From Bacillus sp. BGMRC 2118 (GTDB lineage Bacteria; Bacillota; Bacilli; Bacillales; SA4), in the NCBI GenBank assembly GCA_008364785.1, contig VTTJ01000008.1:124001-188000 (forward strand): 64,000 nucleotides of DNA, given 5' to 3'. A program made the translations under genes and the position numbers. The notes under the pieces were generated by a model. It saw nothing but the letters and a program-made list of their open reading frames with translations. It ran no database searches and was not told the origin of the DNA. This document shows, piece by piece, positions 32,381-40,213 of this stretch; position 1 is the stretch's first letter, and each line of letters starts with the position of its first letter.

Positions 32381-34126
32381 ATGAACAGCATTTGGTTAGC
32401 GATTATCGGAACAATGGTTTTTGTATTAGGGTATCGTTATTATTCAAAGTTTGTGGCAGAGAAAATCTTCAGATTAGATCCTAATTTTGTAACTCCTGCA
32501 CATGAATTTTCAGACGGTACTGATTTTGTACCAACTAAGAAAACCGTTTTGTGGGGACATCATTTTACATCAGTAGCAGGAGCAGCACCTATTGTTGGTC
32601 CGGCAATTGCTGTATACTGGGGCTGGCTTCCGGCATTATTATGGGTTATTTTAGGTACGGTATTTGCAGCGGGAGTTCATGACTTCGGTACACTCGTCCT
32701 TTCTGTCAGAAACAAAGGACAATCGGTTGGTACGTTAGCAGACAAGTTAATTGGTAAAAGAGCAAAGCTATTATTTTTATTTATCATCTTAATATTAGTA
32801 TTGATGGTAAATGCCGTGTTCGCATGGGTCATTGCAAATTTATTTATAAAGTTCCCGGCAAGTGTAATCCCAGTGTTTATTGAAATACCACTTGCTATTT
32901 GGATTGGATATTCAGTTTATAAGAAAAAGGGTGGCATGCTACTTCCATCACTAGTTGCTCTTGCGGTTATGTATGGATCTGCGGTAGTAACGAGTATGGT
33001 TCCGGCACTTCAAATTGATTTAGTTAGTTATTTCGGTGGTGCAAAGAACACGACATTATTTGGATTAAATGGAATATCAATGGCCTTCTTCGTTTGGATT
33101 ATCATTTTAATGGTGTATTGTTATATCGCATCAGTACTGCCAGTCTGGAAACTGCTGCAGCCGAGAGATTATATTAACTCTCATCAGCTTGTTGTCGGTT
33201 TAGGGATCATGTATCTTGGTTTGTTTGTATTACGTCCGGAAATTACGGCACCAATGACAAATCTTAATGTGGCTGATAAATCATGGCTTCCATTATTATT
33301 TATCACGATTGCCTGTGGTGCTATTTCAGGCTTTCATGGCTTAGTTTCTTCAGGTACTTCTTCCAAACAATTAAATAAGGAAACAGATGCTCGATTTGTA
33401 GGGTACTTAGGAGCGGTTGGGGAAGGATTCCTGGCGTTAATTTCTATCATTGCCTGTGTAACATTATTTGCAAATGTCGGTGAGTTTAAGGAAGCATATA
33501 GCAGCTTTAGTGTAGCTAACAGTGGTGGACTTGGAAACTTTATTAAAGGTGGAGCACAATTAGCAACAGGTATTGGAATACCAGTAGGAATTGCCGGTAC
33601 GATTATCTCGGTAATCGTGGTGAGTTTTGCCGCAACAACATTGGATTCTTCTGTTCGACTCATGCGATATATTATTGCAGAATTAGGTGAGGAATACAAA
33701 GTTCCGGCGCTATCTAAGACTCATGTAGCAACTTCTATGGCTGTATTTACAAGTGCAGCATTAGTGTTATTACCTAAGGGACCGAATGGGTTTGGGTCAG
33801 GAGGATACTTGTTATGGCCACTGTTTGGTACGTCCAATCAATTATTAGCTGGAATTAGTTTATTACTCGTTTCAATATGGCTAAAACGACTTGGAAGAAA
33901 CTATTTAGTTACCTTTATTCCAATGGTCTTTATACTCGTAATGACAGTATGGGCAATGGCGCAGCAAGTCATATTCGAATGGTCAGGATATGGCGGTACC
34001 GAAACGAATTTACTGTTATTTATTTTCGGTAGTGTCATCTTAGTTTTTGCCATTTGGATTGTCTTAACGGCCTTTAAAGAACTAAGTAAGAAGGATGACC
34101 CAACTAATATAAACACAACATTCTAG
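32381..34126 (+). CDS. cstA: CstA-family pyruvate/peptide transporter
   Basis: A 581-residue protein with about 16 membrane helices. Conserved CstA segments are visible: TSVAGAAPIVGPAIAV (near 65-80), GVHDFGTLVLSVRN and GFHGLVSSGTSSKQL (about 310-324). CstA proteins import pyruvate or peptides under carbon starvation. The cre site over the promoter supports induction when preferred sugars run out. AGGAGG precedes the ATG. It is followed by a terminator and the small cory-CC-star gene. Confidence 0.93.
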   Translation: MNSIWLAIIGTMVFVLGYRYYSKFVAEKIFRLDPNFVTPAHEFSDGTDFVPTKKTVLWGHHFTSVAGAAPIVGPAIAVYWGWLPALLWVILGTVFAAGVHDFGTLVLSVRNKGQSVGTLADKLIGKRAKLLFLFIILILVLMVNAVFAWVIANLFIKFPASVIPVFIEIPLAIWIGYSVYKKKGGMLLPSLVALAVMYGSAVVTSMVPALQIDLVSYFGGAKNTTLFGLNGISMAFFVWIIILMVYCYIASVLPVWKLLQPRDYINSHQLVVGLGIMYLGLFVLRPEITAPMTNLNVADKSWLPLLFITIACGAISGFHGLVSSGTSSKQLNKETDARFVGYLGAVGEGFLALISIIACVTLFANVGEFKEAYSSFSVANSGGLGNFIKGGAQLATGIGIPVGIAGTIISVIVVSFAATTLDSSVRLMRYIIAELGEEYKVPALSKTHVATSMAVFTSAALVLLPKGPNGFGSGGYLLWPLFGTSNQLLAGISLLLVSIWLKRLGRNYLVTFIPMVFILVMTVWAMAQQVIFEWSGYGGTETNLLLFIFGSVILVFAIWIVLTAFKELSKKDDPTNINTTF

Positions 34127-34134
34127 TCGAAAGT

Positions 34135-34160
34135 GGAACCTTTCAGGGAGGTTCCTTTTT
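34135..34160 (+). terminator. Terminator after cstA
   Basis: A stem GGAACCT/AGGTTCC followed by TTTTT; an outer AAAGTG/CACTTT pair extends it. Confidence 0.75.
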
Positions 34161-34195
34161 CACTTTCATATTCTGTTAGAGAAGTAGGTGGAGCG

Positions 34196-34459
34196 ATGAA
34201 GGGTCTTGATACGATAAAGAAATTCTTGCAGTTATATGATGAGATATTGTCTGTTCATCATCGGACCGAAATTTTAAGAGAACTACGTGATGAAGATGAT
34301 TTATTTTTACTCTTATGTATGTCAGAAACACTTGGGCTGCCGAATCCTGCCTTTTATTATACGTTAGAATTGTACCCATACATTATTGAGAAGTTTCATG
34401 ACTGGCATTTACGAATGGGAATGGAGAAATCACCATTGACAGGAATTCGCTGTTGTTAG
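34196..34459 (+). CDS. Cory-CC-star protein
   Basis: An 87-residue soluble helical protein that ends in Cys-Cys directly before the stop (GIRCC). This matches the small family named for that ending, usually encoded next to an ArsA-type ATPase, as here. ATG at 34196, after AGGTGGAG, is preferred over the GTG/ATG farther upstream, which would read through the cstA terminator. Hydrophobic helix LFLLLCMSETLGLPNPAFYY carries one more Cys. Function is unknown. The CC end hints at metal or thiol binding, possibly as cargo or partner of the ATPase. Confidence 0.75.
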   Translation: MKGLDTIKKFLQLYDEILSVHHRTEILRELRDEDDLFLLLCMSETLGLPNPAFYYTLELYPYIIEKFHDWHLRMGMEKSPLTGIRCC

Positions 34460-34469
34460 GAGGGAAGAA

Positions 34470-35417
34470 ATGTTACTTGAGAAGAAAATCTTATTTGTAG
34501 GAGGTAAGGGTGGAGTAGGGAAATCGACAAGCGCTGCAGCTCTTGCTTTACTTCACGCTAAAAACAAGAAAAAAACGTTATTAATCTCAACTGACCCCGC
34601 GCATAATCTTGGAGATATATTCCATAAAAAGTTACAAAATAAACCTACAAAAATCGTTGACTACTTAGATGCAGTCGAAATTGACCCAGAAGCTGAAACG
34701 AAGCAATACATCCAGACTGTTAAAGAGAACATCCGTGGTGTAGTTAAACCAACGATGAAGGATGAAGTAAACAGACAAATCGATTCAGCCAGTTCATCAC
34801 CTGGTGCAGAGGAAGCTGCATTATTTGATCGAATGGTATCTATTATATTAGATGAAGGAAGTGCTTACGATTCGATTATTTTTGACACAGCTCCAACGGG
34901 GCATACCATTCGTTTATTAACTTTACCTGAACTAATGAGTGTTTGGATAAATGGAATGCTCGAAAGAAGGAAAAAGAGAAATGATAATTATACACAGCTA
35001 TTAAATGATGGTGAGCCAGTGGATGATCCTATATTCAAAGTATTACAAAGAAGAAAAGATCGATTCACTAGCGTTCGAGAATACTTACTGGATCAACGCC
35101 AAACAGGATATGTGTTTGTTTTAAACCCGGAAAGACTTCCCATATTAGAAACTGCAAGGGCCATTAAGGAATTAAGCAAGTTTGATATTGATGTTCATTC
35201 TGTCATTATTAATAAATGCCTCTCAGAAGAAGTAGACGGCGAGTTCTGGAGAAAAAGAAAAGAAGTTGAAAAAGAATATTTTGGGCAGATCGAGCATGAA
35301 TTTACTCAGCAAACAAAACTGTATATCCCGTTGTTTGAAACAGATATTAGCACACTTACTCTTCTTGATAGGTATGCTGATTATATAAGTGAATCGATGA
35401 AAGAAGTGGTCAAATGA
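34470..35417 (+). CDS. ArsA/GET3-family ATPase
   Basis: A 315-residue single-module ATPase with deviant Walker A GGKGGVGKST (11-20), switch I STDPAHNLGDIF and switch II FDTAPTGHTIRLLTLPE. It lacks the CxxC of GET3 and has only one ATPase half, so it should dimerise. ArsA-like ATPases pump arsenite or target tail-anchored membrane proteins. It follows the cory-CC-star gene by 10 bases, so the two form an operon. No arsenic genes lie nearby, so a chaperone role is likelier than arsenite export, an inference. Confidence 0.88.
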   Translation: MLLEKKILFVGGKGGVGKSTSAAALALLHAKNKKKTLLISTDPAHNLGDIFHKKLQNKPTKIVDYLDAVEIDPEAETKQYIQTVKENIRGVVKPTMKDEVNRQIDSASSSPGAEEAALFDRMVSIILDEGSAYDSIIFDTAPTGHTIRLLTLPELMSVWINGMLERRKKRNDNYTQLLNDGEPVDDPIFKVLQRRKDRFTSVREYLLDQRQTGYVFVLNPERLPILETARAIKELSKFDIDVHSVIINKCLSEEVDGEFWRKRKEVEKEYFGQIEHEFTQQTKLYIPLFETDISTLTLLDRYADYISESMKEVVK

Positions 35418-35454
35418 CCACTTCTTTTTAGAATAGATAGGAATGGGGAATTAC

Positions 35455-35688
35455 TTAATCAGGCATGATGGAAATAATCATTTGAAGACGAATGAAAAAA
35501 GAACTATCTCCTGACTGAATAACAATATGGTCAGGCTTTGCATCCATAACTCTTCCTCTAAAACTGTCTCCGACTGTTTCAATGACCGCATTTTTACCAA
35601 TGAGTGATTGGGCAGCTTGAACAACAAAAGGTTCAACAATTGTGTAAGATTGAATACTTGGCGTTGCATATGACTCTCGATAATACAT
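35455..35688 (-). CDS. DUF2642 (YuzF-like) protein
   Basis: A 77-residue protein starting MYYRESYATP, with the DUF2642 core LIGKNAVIETVGDSFRGRVMDAKPDHIVIQSGDSSFFIRL, an Sm-like beta barrel motif seen in CotP/YuzF-type Bacillus spore proteins. AAAGGAGGAG before the ATG at 35688 shows this start rather than the longer frame to 35715. The gene is convergent to the ATPase gene. Likely a spore-associated protein; exact role unknown. Confidence 0.8.
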   Translation of the reverse strand: MYYRESYATPSIQSYTIVEPFVVQAAQSLIGKNAVIETVGDSFRGRVMDAKPDHIVIQSGDSSFFIRLQMIISIMPD

Positions 35689-35750
35689 GAAATCTCCTCC
35701 TTTAAAATCATCCATATACGGTATTCACTAGATGAAAGGAGGGTGAAAAA

Positions 35751-35781
35751 AAGTCTTACGTATTTATAGCACGTAAGACTT
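35751..35781 (-). terminator. Terminator downstream of the 63-aa gene
   Basis: A perfect stem AAGTCTTACGT/ACGTAAGACTT; on the minus strand it is followed by TTTTTTC. Confidence 0.85.
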
Positions 35782-35791
35782 CATTGGATCA

Positions 35792-35983
35792 TTATTGAGA
35801 TTCTAATGCACTCACTGTTTGATTGCACTGTTGAAGAGCTGCTTCTACTGCGTTTAATGTTTCTTCAATATCTGTGCGATTTGTATCCTTCTCAACAGTT
35901 TGAAGAGCATTTTGTAAGCTTTCTCTCGCGTTGTCTAATGCTGATGCAGAATCCTGAACGTAACCTCTAGCATTTTTTTGCAT
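35792..35983 (-). CDS. Small helical protein, 63 aa
   Basis: A soluble, Gln/Asn/Ala-rich coiled-coil-like protein (SASALDNARESLQNALQTVEKDTNR...). ATG follows AGGAGTGAC. No recognised family; it resembles minor spore proteins in size and composition. It stands alone with its own terminator. The name and function are open. Confidence 0.6.
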   Translation of the reverse strand: MQKNARGYVQDSASALDNARESLQNALQTVEKDTNRTDIEETLNAVEAALQQCNQTVSALESQ

Positions 35984-36065
35984 AAATTGTCACTCCTAAT
36001 ATGTAGTTTGTACGTGCTTTTATAGAGTGAGCAACTTCCTTGAAAATATGTATGATAATGTAAAA

Positions 36066-36081
36066 AAGCCCCAATTGGGAC
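36066..36081 (-). terminator. Terminator after the 64-aa membrane protein
   Basis: On the minus strand AGTCCCAATTGGGGCT is followed by TTTTTTA. The stem is short, with two wobble or mismatched pairs. Confidence 0.6.
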
Positions 36082-36085
36082 TCTT

Positions 36086-36280
36086 CTATCTTACTAAAGC
36101 TCGATACGTATGAAGAATGAGAGGAACACTACATACAACAAATAAGATAAGACCAATAACTTGAATAACACCTTTAAGAATTACTAAGATTTCACCTAAA
36201 AACGTAAATCCTGGTACCGGAAACATCATAAACATAACTCCGACAATAAAACCATAAAAGAATGTGCGTTGTTTATCCAT
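36086..36280 (-). CDS. Small membrane protein, 64 aa
   Basis: Two predicted membrane helices (about 8-27 and 33-54) and a short basic C-terminus (TYRALVR). ATG follows GGGGGAACTGCC. No motif allows a family call. The gene is monocistronic on the minus strand with its own terminator; its job is unknown. Confidence 0.6.
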   Translation of the reverse strand: MDKQRTFFYGFIVGVMFMMFPVPGFTFLGEILVILKGVIQVIGLILFVVCSVPLILHTYRALVR

Positions 36281-36448
36281 GGCAGTTCCCCCTAACTTTT
36301 ATAGGCTTATCCTATATGTATGCATGTCAGGGAAAAAATAGTGGACAAAATTATAGGACATATTCACTAAATTTTTGTTAGTCTCAGTATGAGGTCTTTA
36401 AAATCATTTGGAATATGACATATTTTTCTGTGTTCTATTTCTGGTTCA

Positions 36449-36790
36449 TCACATTTCAATTTTGTCTTCTAACGGCAAATGCATTAGCTCTTGATTTAGT
36501 CTACGGGTGAGCATTAAGTAGTACATCTTAAAATCAGCTCGTAATGACCAAAAAGGATGACCGAACGTTGCAGGTTTGTTTCCTTCAATAAAAAAATGAC
36601 TGATCCATGCAAATGAATACGCAACAATTGGAGCTAAAAAAACATACCATATGACACCAGTAACAATAGCAATAACGAGAAAAATAAAAACAAATGAAGT
36701 ACCAACAAAATGCCAAGTTCTTGTAGAATTTTTACTATGTTGCTTAAGATAAAATGGCCAAAATTCATCAAAGTTTCTAAATGGACGCAT
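36449..36790 (-). CDS. Mpo1/DUF962-family membrane protein
   Basis: A 113-residue protein with FWPFYLKQHSKNSTRTWHFVGT at the N-terminus, two hydrophobic segments and the motif WISHFFIEGNKPATFGHPFWSLRADFKM. This is the DUF962 family, whose yeast member Mpo1 is an Fe(II)-dependent dioxygenase that alpha-oxidises 2-hydroxy fatty acids; the conserved His residues (His19, His28, His66, His79 by my count) fit metal binding. Whether the bacterial enzyme uses the same substrate is unknown. AAGGGGGA precedes the ATG. Confidence 0.85.
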   Translation of the reverse strand: MRPFRNFDEFWPFYLKQHSKNSTRTWHFVGTSFVFIFLVIAIVTGVIWYVFLAPIVAYSFAWISHFFIEGNKPATFGHPFWSLRADFKMYYLMLTRRLNQELMHLPLEDKIEM

Positions 36791-36848
36791 TTGGAAAAAT
36801 CCCCCTTTTTAATCATTGTATGTGGCTAGTCTGAAAAATAATAAAAAA

Positions 36849-36905
36849 ACTTTACCGAATTAATGCGATGGAGGACAGGCCCCCACCCGCGTAAATCGGT
36901 AAAGT
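36849..36905. repeat. Class C palindrome copy 2
   Basis: Outer arms ACTTTACCGA/TCGGTAAAGT are perfect; the inner arm is imperfect; centre GGAGGACAGGCCCCC. It lies between DUF962 and the next minus-strand gene. Confidence 0.85.
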
Positions 36906-36922
36906 AATTATTGGTTATTTTA

Positions 36923-37177
36923 TTACCAGAAAAATAGACCAGCTAGAGCGATGCCGGCAATTGCACCAAGAGCAAGTGAATAGGCACCGTACCCACGGTA
37001 ATAGCCTCCGCCGTAGAATCCATAACCAAAACCGCCTCTAGGTCCCGTTGGCTCTATAAAGACACGATTAGGGGAAACTCTTGAAATACGTCCAATATGC
37101 TCACGACCGTTATGCTCACGAATTCGAACAACTTTTCCTTGATATTTACAACATAAACCATACATATTTTGAGACAA
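36923..37177 (-). CDS. Gly/Tyr-rich small protein, probable spore coat-associated
   Basis: An 84-residue protein: an N-terminal Sm-like or SH3-like stretch (YQGKVVRIREHNGREHIGRISRVSPNRVFIEP), then a Gly/Tyr-rich segment (GGFGYGFYGGGYYRGYGAY) and a C-terminal hydrophobic helix (LALGAIAGIALAGLFFW). TTG start at 37177 after AAAAGGAGG with a 9-base spacer. The Gly/Tyr region is like that of Bacillus coat proteins, but no named family was recognised. Confidence 0.65.
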   Translation of the reverse strand: MSQNMYGLCCKYQGKVVRIREHNGREHIGRISRVSPNRVFIEPTGPRGGFGYGFYGGGYYRGYGAYSLALGAIAGIALAGLFFW

Positions 37178-37250
37178 GCTTCATTCCTCCTTTTTTTATA
37201 CATAATAGAGTATGAGGAGTGGAATGAAGGGGATTGTACATTTGTCCATG

Positions 37251-37967
37251 TTAGGTCTTTTTACAAATAAATACACGAAAACCTAATTTCTCTTTATATT
37301 TGGTTGTTAAAGCCTCATGTACGTCCAACATATTGAATAGTTCTGGTTCAATGTGTTCACTCATATTGAACTCTGAATAGTCATTTTCCGAGTTAATCAT
37401 TTGGTCTTCTGAAATCTGTATTGTTTCAATCTCTCCAAAGCCAGCTTTTCTAAATGTTTCCTCCCATTGTTTCTCACTTACTATATACGTAAAGCCATAA
37501 AATTGAATTAACTCCTCTTTTTCTTGTTCACTCAGTGGAAGAATCTCCGTCATTTCAATGAGTATTAAGGAACCACCTTTTTTTAATACACGGAAATATT
37601 CCGGTATCGTCTTTTCTATATTAGTGAAAACAGTTACGGACTCTGACAATACGATGTCAAAGTTGTGTGAATCATAAGGGATTGTTTCAGCATTGCCATT
37701 TACAAGGGTAACCGGGAGATTTAGCTGCTTAAGCCTCGCTGTTGCTTTTTCAATCATCGTTGAATGTGCTTCTATAGCATGTAAATGACATGGATAGTTC
37801 GAGGAAATATATGCAGTAGTCTGCCCAGTACCACAACCTACCTCCAAAATATTGGTCTCCCTACTAATTGGAAGCTCCTCAAAAATAGCACGTGTTAACC
37901 CTAAACCTCCTGGATGTGCACCACCGATACCTAGTATTGCTAATAAATCAGTATATGAATATGACAT
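37251..37967 (-). CDS. Class I SAM-dependent methyltransferase
   Basis: A 238-residue methyltransferase with motif I EVGCGTGQTTAY (about 41-52), motif II acidic residue in HLHAIEAH and motif III LVNGNAETIPYDSHNFDIVL, of the Methyltransf_11/UbiE type. The C-terminal half is variable and gives no substrate clue. AAAGGAGATTACCC precedes the ATG. Monocistronic on the minus strand; class C palindromes do not flank it directly. Confidence 0.88.
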   Translation of the reverse strand: MSYSYTDLLAILGIGGAHPGGLGLTRAIFEELPISRETNILEVGCGTGQTTAYISSNYPCHLHAIEAHSTMIEKATARLKQLNLPVTLVNGNAETIPYDSHNFDIVLSESVTVFTNIEKTIPEYFRVLKKGGSLILIEMTEILPLSEQEKEELIQFYGFTYIVSEKQWEETFRKAGFGEIETIQISEDQMINSENDYSEFNMSEHIEPELFNMLDVHEALTTKYKEKLGFRVFICKKT

Positions 37968-38285
37968 GGGTAATCTCCTTTACATTGTGATAAAGCCTAA
38001 AAGAGTGTTTTTCGAATAAACGAAAAACACGTTTGTCTCAAGGATTCGGAGGTTTCTTTTCTCAAATGGGTGAACTCTTCATCGCAAAGTACTTTTGAAG
38101 TTGACTTTATTTGATTACAAGAACGTTTTCGAAAAGAGACATACGAAAAAACCTGATAATAAAGGATATGCTCAAATTCTCGTAGTGCCAATGTGCTCGA
38201 TAAACTTGGGAACTAGGTATTAGCCCTTCCAATATATGTACTAGATGAATAGTCTAGTTTTGAAAGCGATTAAGGAGGTGTAACC
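37968..38285. other. Intergenic with a 10-bp-stem hairpin, no gene supported
   Basis: GTGTTTTTCG/CGAAAAACAC (38005-38030) forms a perfect hairpin in the upstream region of the methyltransferase gene. A 64-codon TTG frame at 37997-38191 (minus) has a weak start context and no recognisable domain. Function of the hairpin unknown. Confidence 0.5.
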
Positions 38286-38375
38286 ATGAGCGGAGGTTAT
38301 TCTGGTGGATTTGCGTTAATCGTTGTGTTGTTCATCCTATTAATCATTGTAGGAGCTTCATATGTTGGATACTAA
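38286..38375 (+). CDS. YjcZ-family sporulation miniprotein, 29 aa
   Basis: ATG follows TAAGGAGGTG with ideal spacing. The product is [20 protein letters not shown] then IVGASYVGY: a Gly-rich head and one membrane helix, the YjcZ/SscA-type spore miniprotein pattern. It is the first of two tandem paralogues; the second starts 57 bases after its stop. Expected in the sporangium or germination membrane; exact role unknown. Confidence 0.85.
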   Translation: MSGGYSGGFALIVVLFILLIIVGASYVGY

Positions 38376-38432
38376 TATTTTTGCTGAAAAAAAGTAGAGA
38401 GAAACATTTAAATTTTAAGAGGAGATGATTTC

Positions 38433-38561
38433 ATGCACTACGGACAATGCGGATACCCAAGTTATGGCTACACAGCACCAGTACAAGGAGGAGGTAATGG
38501 ATTTGTACTAATTGTAGTACTATTCATTCTACTCATCATCGTTGGAGCAGCATGGTGTTAG
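38433..38561 (+). CDS. YjcZ-family sporulation miniprotein, 42 aa
   Basis: ATG follows AGAGGAGATG. The protein has an N-terminal Tyr/Gly/Cys-rich tail ([21 protein letters not shown]) and then the same membrane helix as the 29-aa paralogue ([19 protein letters not shown]). The two share a 14-residue core, so they are tandem duplicates. The Cys in the tail and at the C-terminus are not in the shorter copy. Confidence 0.85.
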   Translation: MHYGQCGYPSYGYTAPVQGGGNGFVLIVVLFILLIIVGAAWC

Positions 38562-38574
38562 TAACAATTTAGTG

Positions 38575-38613
38575 CTCTAAAGGAGTGGGGGCCAGTCCCC
38601 CACTCCTTTAGAG
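38575..38613. repeat. Class C palindrome copy 3
   Basis: A perfect inverted repeat CTCTAAAGGAGTGGGGGCC / AGTCCCCCACTCCTTTAGAG (one base differs at the centre). Outer extension to about 55 bp is imperfect. It follows the miniprotein pair by 13 bases and may end its transcript. Confidence 0.85.
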
Positions 38614-38686
38614 TGTGAAAGTATGATTATTCTATTTTAATGCCAGATTTAGTAATATAGTAGAAAATGGAATAGGAGAGTGCAGT

Positions 38687-39403
38687 ATGGAGAGTAGTAT
38701 AAAGAGGCAGATATTTGCTATGGGTGGTGGAGGGTTTTCTATGGAGCCGGATAACCCATTGTTAGATCGATATATTTTGAGTCTACTTAATAAAGAGAAG
38801 CCAAGAATATGTTTCGTTCCGACAGCCAGTGGGGATGCAGAAGGATACATAAAAAGGTTTTATCAGTTTTTTGAAAAAGAAAAATGCGAACCGTTTCATT
38901 TATCTGTTTATGCATTACCTAATGAAAATCTAGAAAACTATGTGTTAGGTATGGATATAATTTATGTTGGTGGAGGAAATACCAAAAATCTTCTTGCTTT
39001 ATGGAGAGAATGGGGAATTGATAAAATTCTAAAAAAGGCTTATCAAGAAGGTGTCATATTAACTGGTCTAAGTGCTGGTTCAATCTGCTGGTTTGAGGAA
39101 GGTTTAACAGATTCCTATCCAGGTAGCTTGAGAGAATTGAGTTGTTTAGGTATTCTCGAGGGAAGTAATGCTCCTCATTATGATGGGGAAGCAGAGCGAC
39201 GTCCAACGTATCATGAGTTAATGTTGAAGGATAAGATAAAAGAAGGTCTTGGTGTAGACGACGGTGCAGGAATTCATTTTATCAATGAAAACATTGTTAA
39301 AGTAGTAAGTTCCAGGCCAAACGCAAGAGCATATGAAGTAAAGAAAAATGGAAATCTTATTACTGAAACGCCACTACTGACAGAGTATTTAGGCAAGCAA
39401 TAA
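38687..39403 (+). CDS. Peptidase E family (S51) serine peptidase
   Basis: A 238-residue protein with the S51 nucleophile motif GLSAGS (Ser129) and GGGN (95-98), plus a later Asp/His region (SNAPHYDGEAERRPTYHELM). The fold is the class I glutamine amidotransferase-like alpha/beta type. Peptidase E cleaves N-terminal Asp dipeptides; relatives are cyanophycinases. The chosen ATG follows GGAGAGTGCAGT. Monocistronic, with a terminator after it. Confidence 0.9.
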   Translation: MESSIKRQIFAMGGGGFSMEPDNPLLDRYILSLLNKEKPRICFVPTASGDAEGYIKRFYQFFEKEKCEPFHLSVYALPNENLENYVLGMDIIYVGGGNTKNLLALWREWGIDKILKKAYQEGVILTGLSAGSICWFEEGLTDSYPGSLRELSCLGILEGSNAPHYDGEAERRPTYHELMLKDKIKEGLGVDDGAGIHFINENIVKVVSSRPNARAYEVKKNGNLITETPLLTEYLGKQ

Positions 39404-39468
39404 TTCATATATACTTAACTATAGTCTAAGTCTCAACAGAAAAAGTATTATTCATCAATACATACGGG

Positions 39469-39499
39469 AGATTGTCCGATAAATGAGGGCAATCTTTTT
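39469..39499 (+). terminator. Terminator after peptidase E
   Basis: AGATTGTCC/GGGCAATCT with a 9-base loop, then TTTTTT. Confidence 0.75.
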
Positions 39500-39624
39500 T
39501 ATTTATTTTCCACATTTCTCTGGAAATATATTGTAAAATATTCCAGTTGGTATTATAATCAAGGAAAATAAACCATTCAAATTTTCTTGAATGACTAAGA
39601 AAGTTTGATAGAGGGGTGAGTATA

Positions 39625-40203
39625 GTGGAACAGCTTAACTATTATGAGGTAACAACGTTCGAACAAGCAAAAGTACTTTCTAATGATTTAAGAATGAAAA
39701 TACTAAGCTTGTTCCATGATGATAAATCGAGAACAGCAAAGCAAATAGCCGATCAACTTGAGATGTCTGCCTCAAAGATTCATTACCATGTACGAGAGCT
39801 AGTGAAGGTTGGTTTACTCGTGTTAACCGAAACGAAAGAGAACGCAGGTATTGTAGAAAAATATTATTTACCCATTGCAAAAGATATTAGGATTCGACTA
39901 TCGCAAATTGAGGGAGAGGGGATTCATTTACTACATGAGCAAAGTCAAATTATTAATAATACGTTAAAAGAATATAAAACATGCTTCTTAAAAGCATTTG
40001 AGCATGCTCACAATGATCCAAGTAACTCAAAACCACTGTTCTTTCAAATGAGTAAATATATGTCAGTTGAAGAGAAAAGTGAGTTATATAGTGAGCTGAA
40101 GGAATTGAGTGAGAAATGGAATAATCGTCTTTCCAGTACAAGTAAGGATCCACATAGAAAGGAACACGGTTTACTTTTATCTTTATATGAAGTGATAGAG
40201 TAG
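39625..40203 (+). CDS. ArsR-like winged-helix transcriptional regulator
   Basis: About 192 residues: an N-terminal winged helix-turn-helix (about 18-75, LSNDLRMKILSLFHDDKSRTAKQIADQLEMSASKIHYHVRELVKVGLL) and a C-terminal helical ligand or dimer domain without known name. It resembles ArsR/YdfF-type repressors of drug exporters. GTG at 39625, 6 bases after GAGGGGTGA, is preferred over the GTG at 39616, which overlaps that site. It is 10 bases before the MFS gene, so it probably controls that exporter. Confidence 0.82.
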   Translation: MEQLNYYEVTTFEQAKVLSNDLRMKILSLFHDDKSRTAKQIADQLEMSASKIHYHVRELVKVGLLVLTETKENAGIVEKYYLPIAKDIRIRLSQIEGEGIHLLHEQSQIINNTLKEYKTCFLKAFEHAHNDPSNSKPLFFQMSKYMSVEEKSELYSELKELSEKWNNRLSSTSKDPHRKEHGLLLSLYEVIE

Positions 40204-40213
40204 GAGGAAAAAC

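Noticed and set aside
35478..35711. 77-codon frame overlapping the DUF2642 gene
   Set aside because: It is another reading frame of the same stretch; the overlapping frame has the ribosome binding site and family match.
37997..38191. 64-codon TTG-initiated minus-strand frame
   Set aside because: Weak start context; it includes a structural hairpin and resembles non-coding intergenic sequence.
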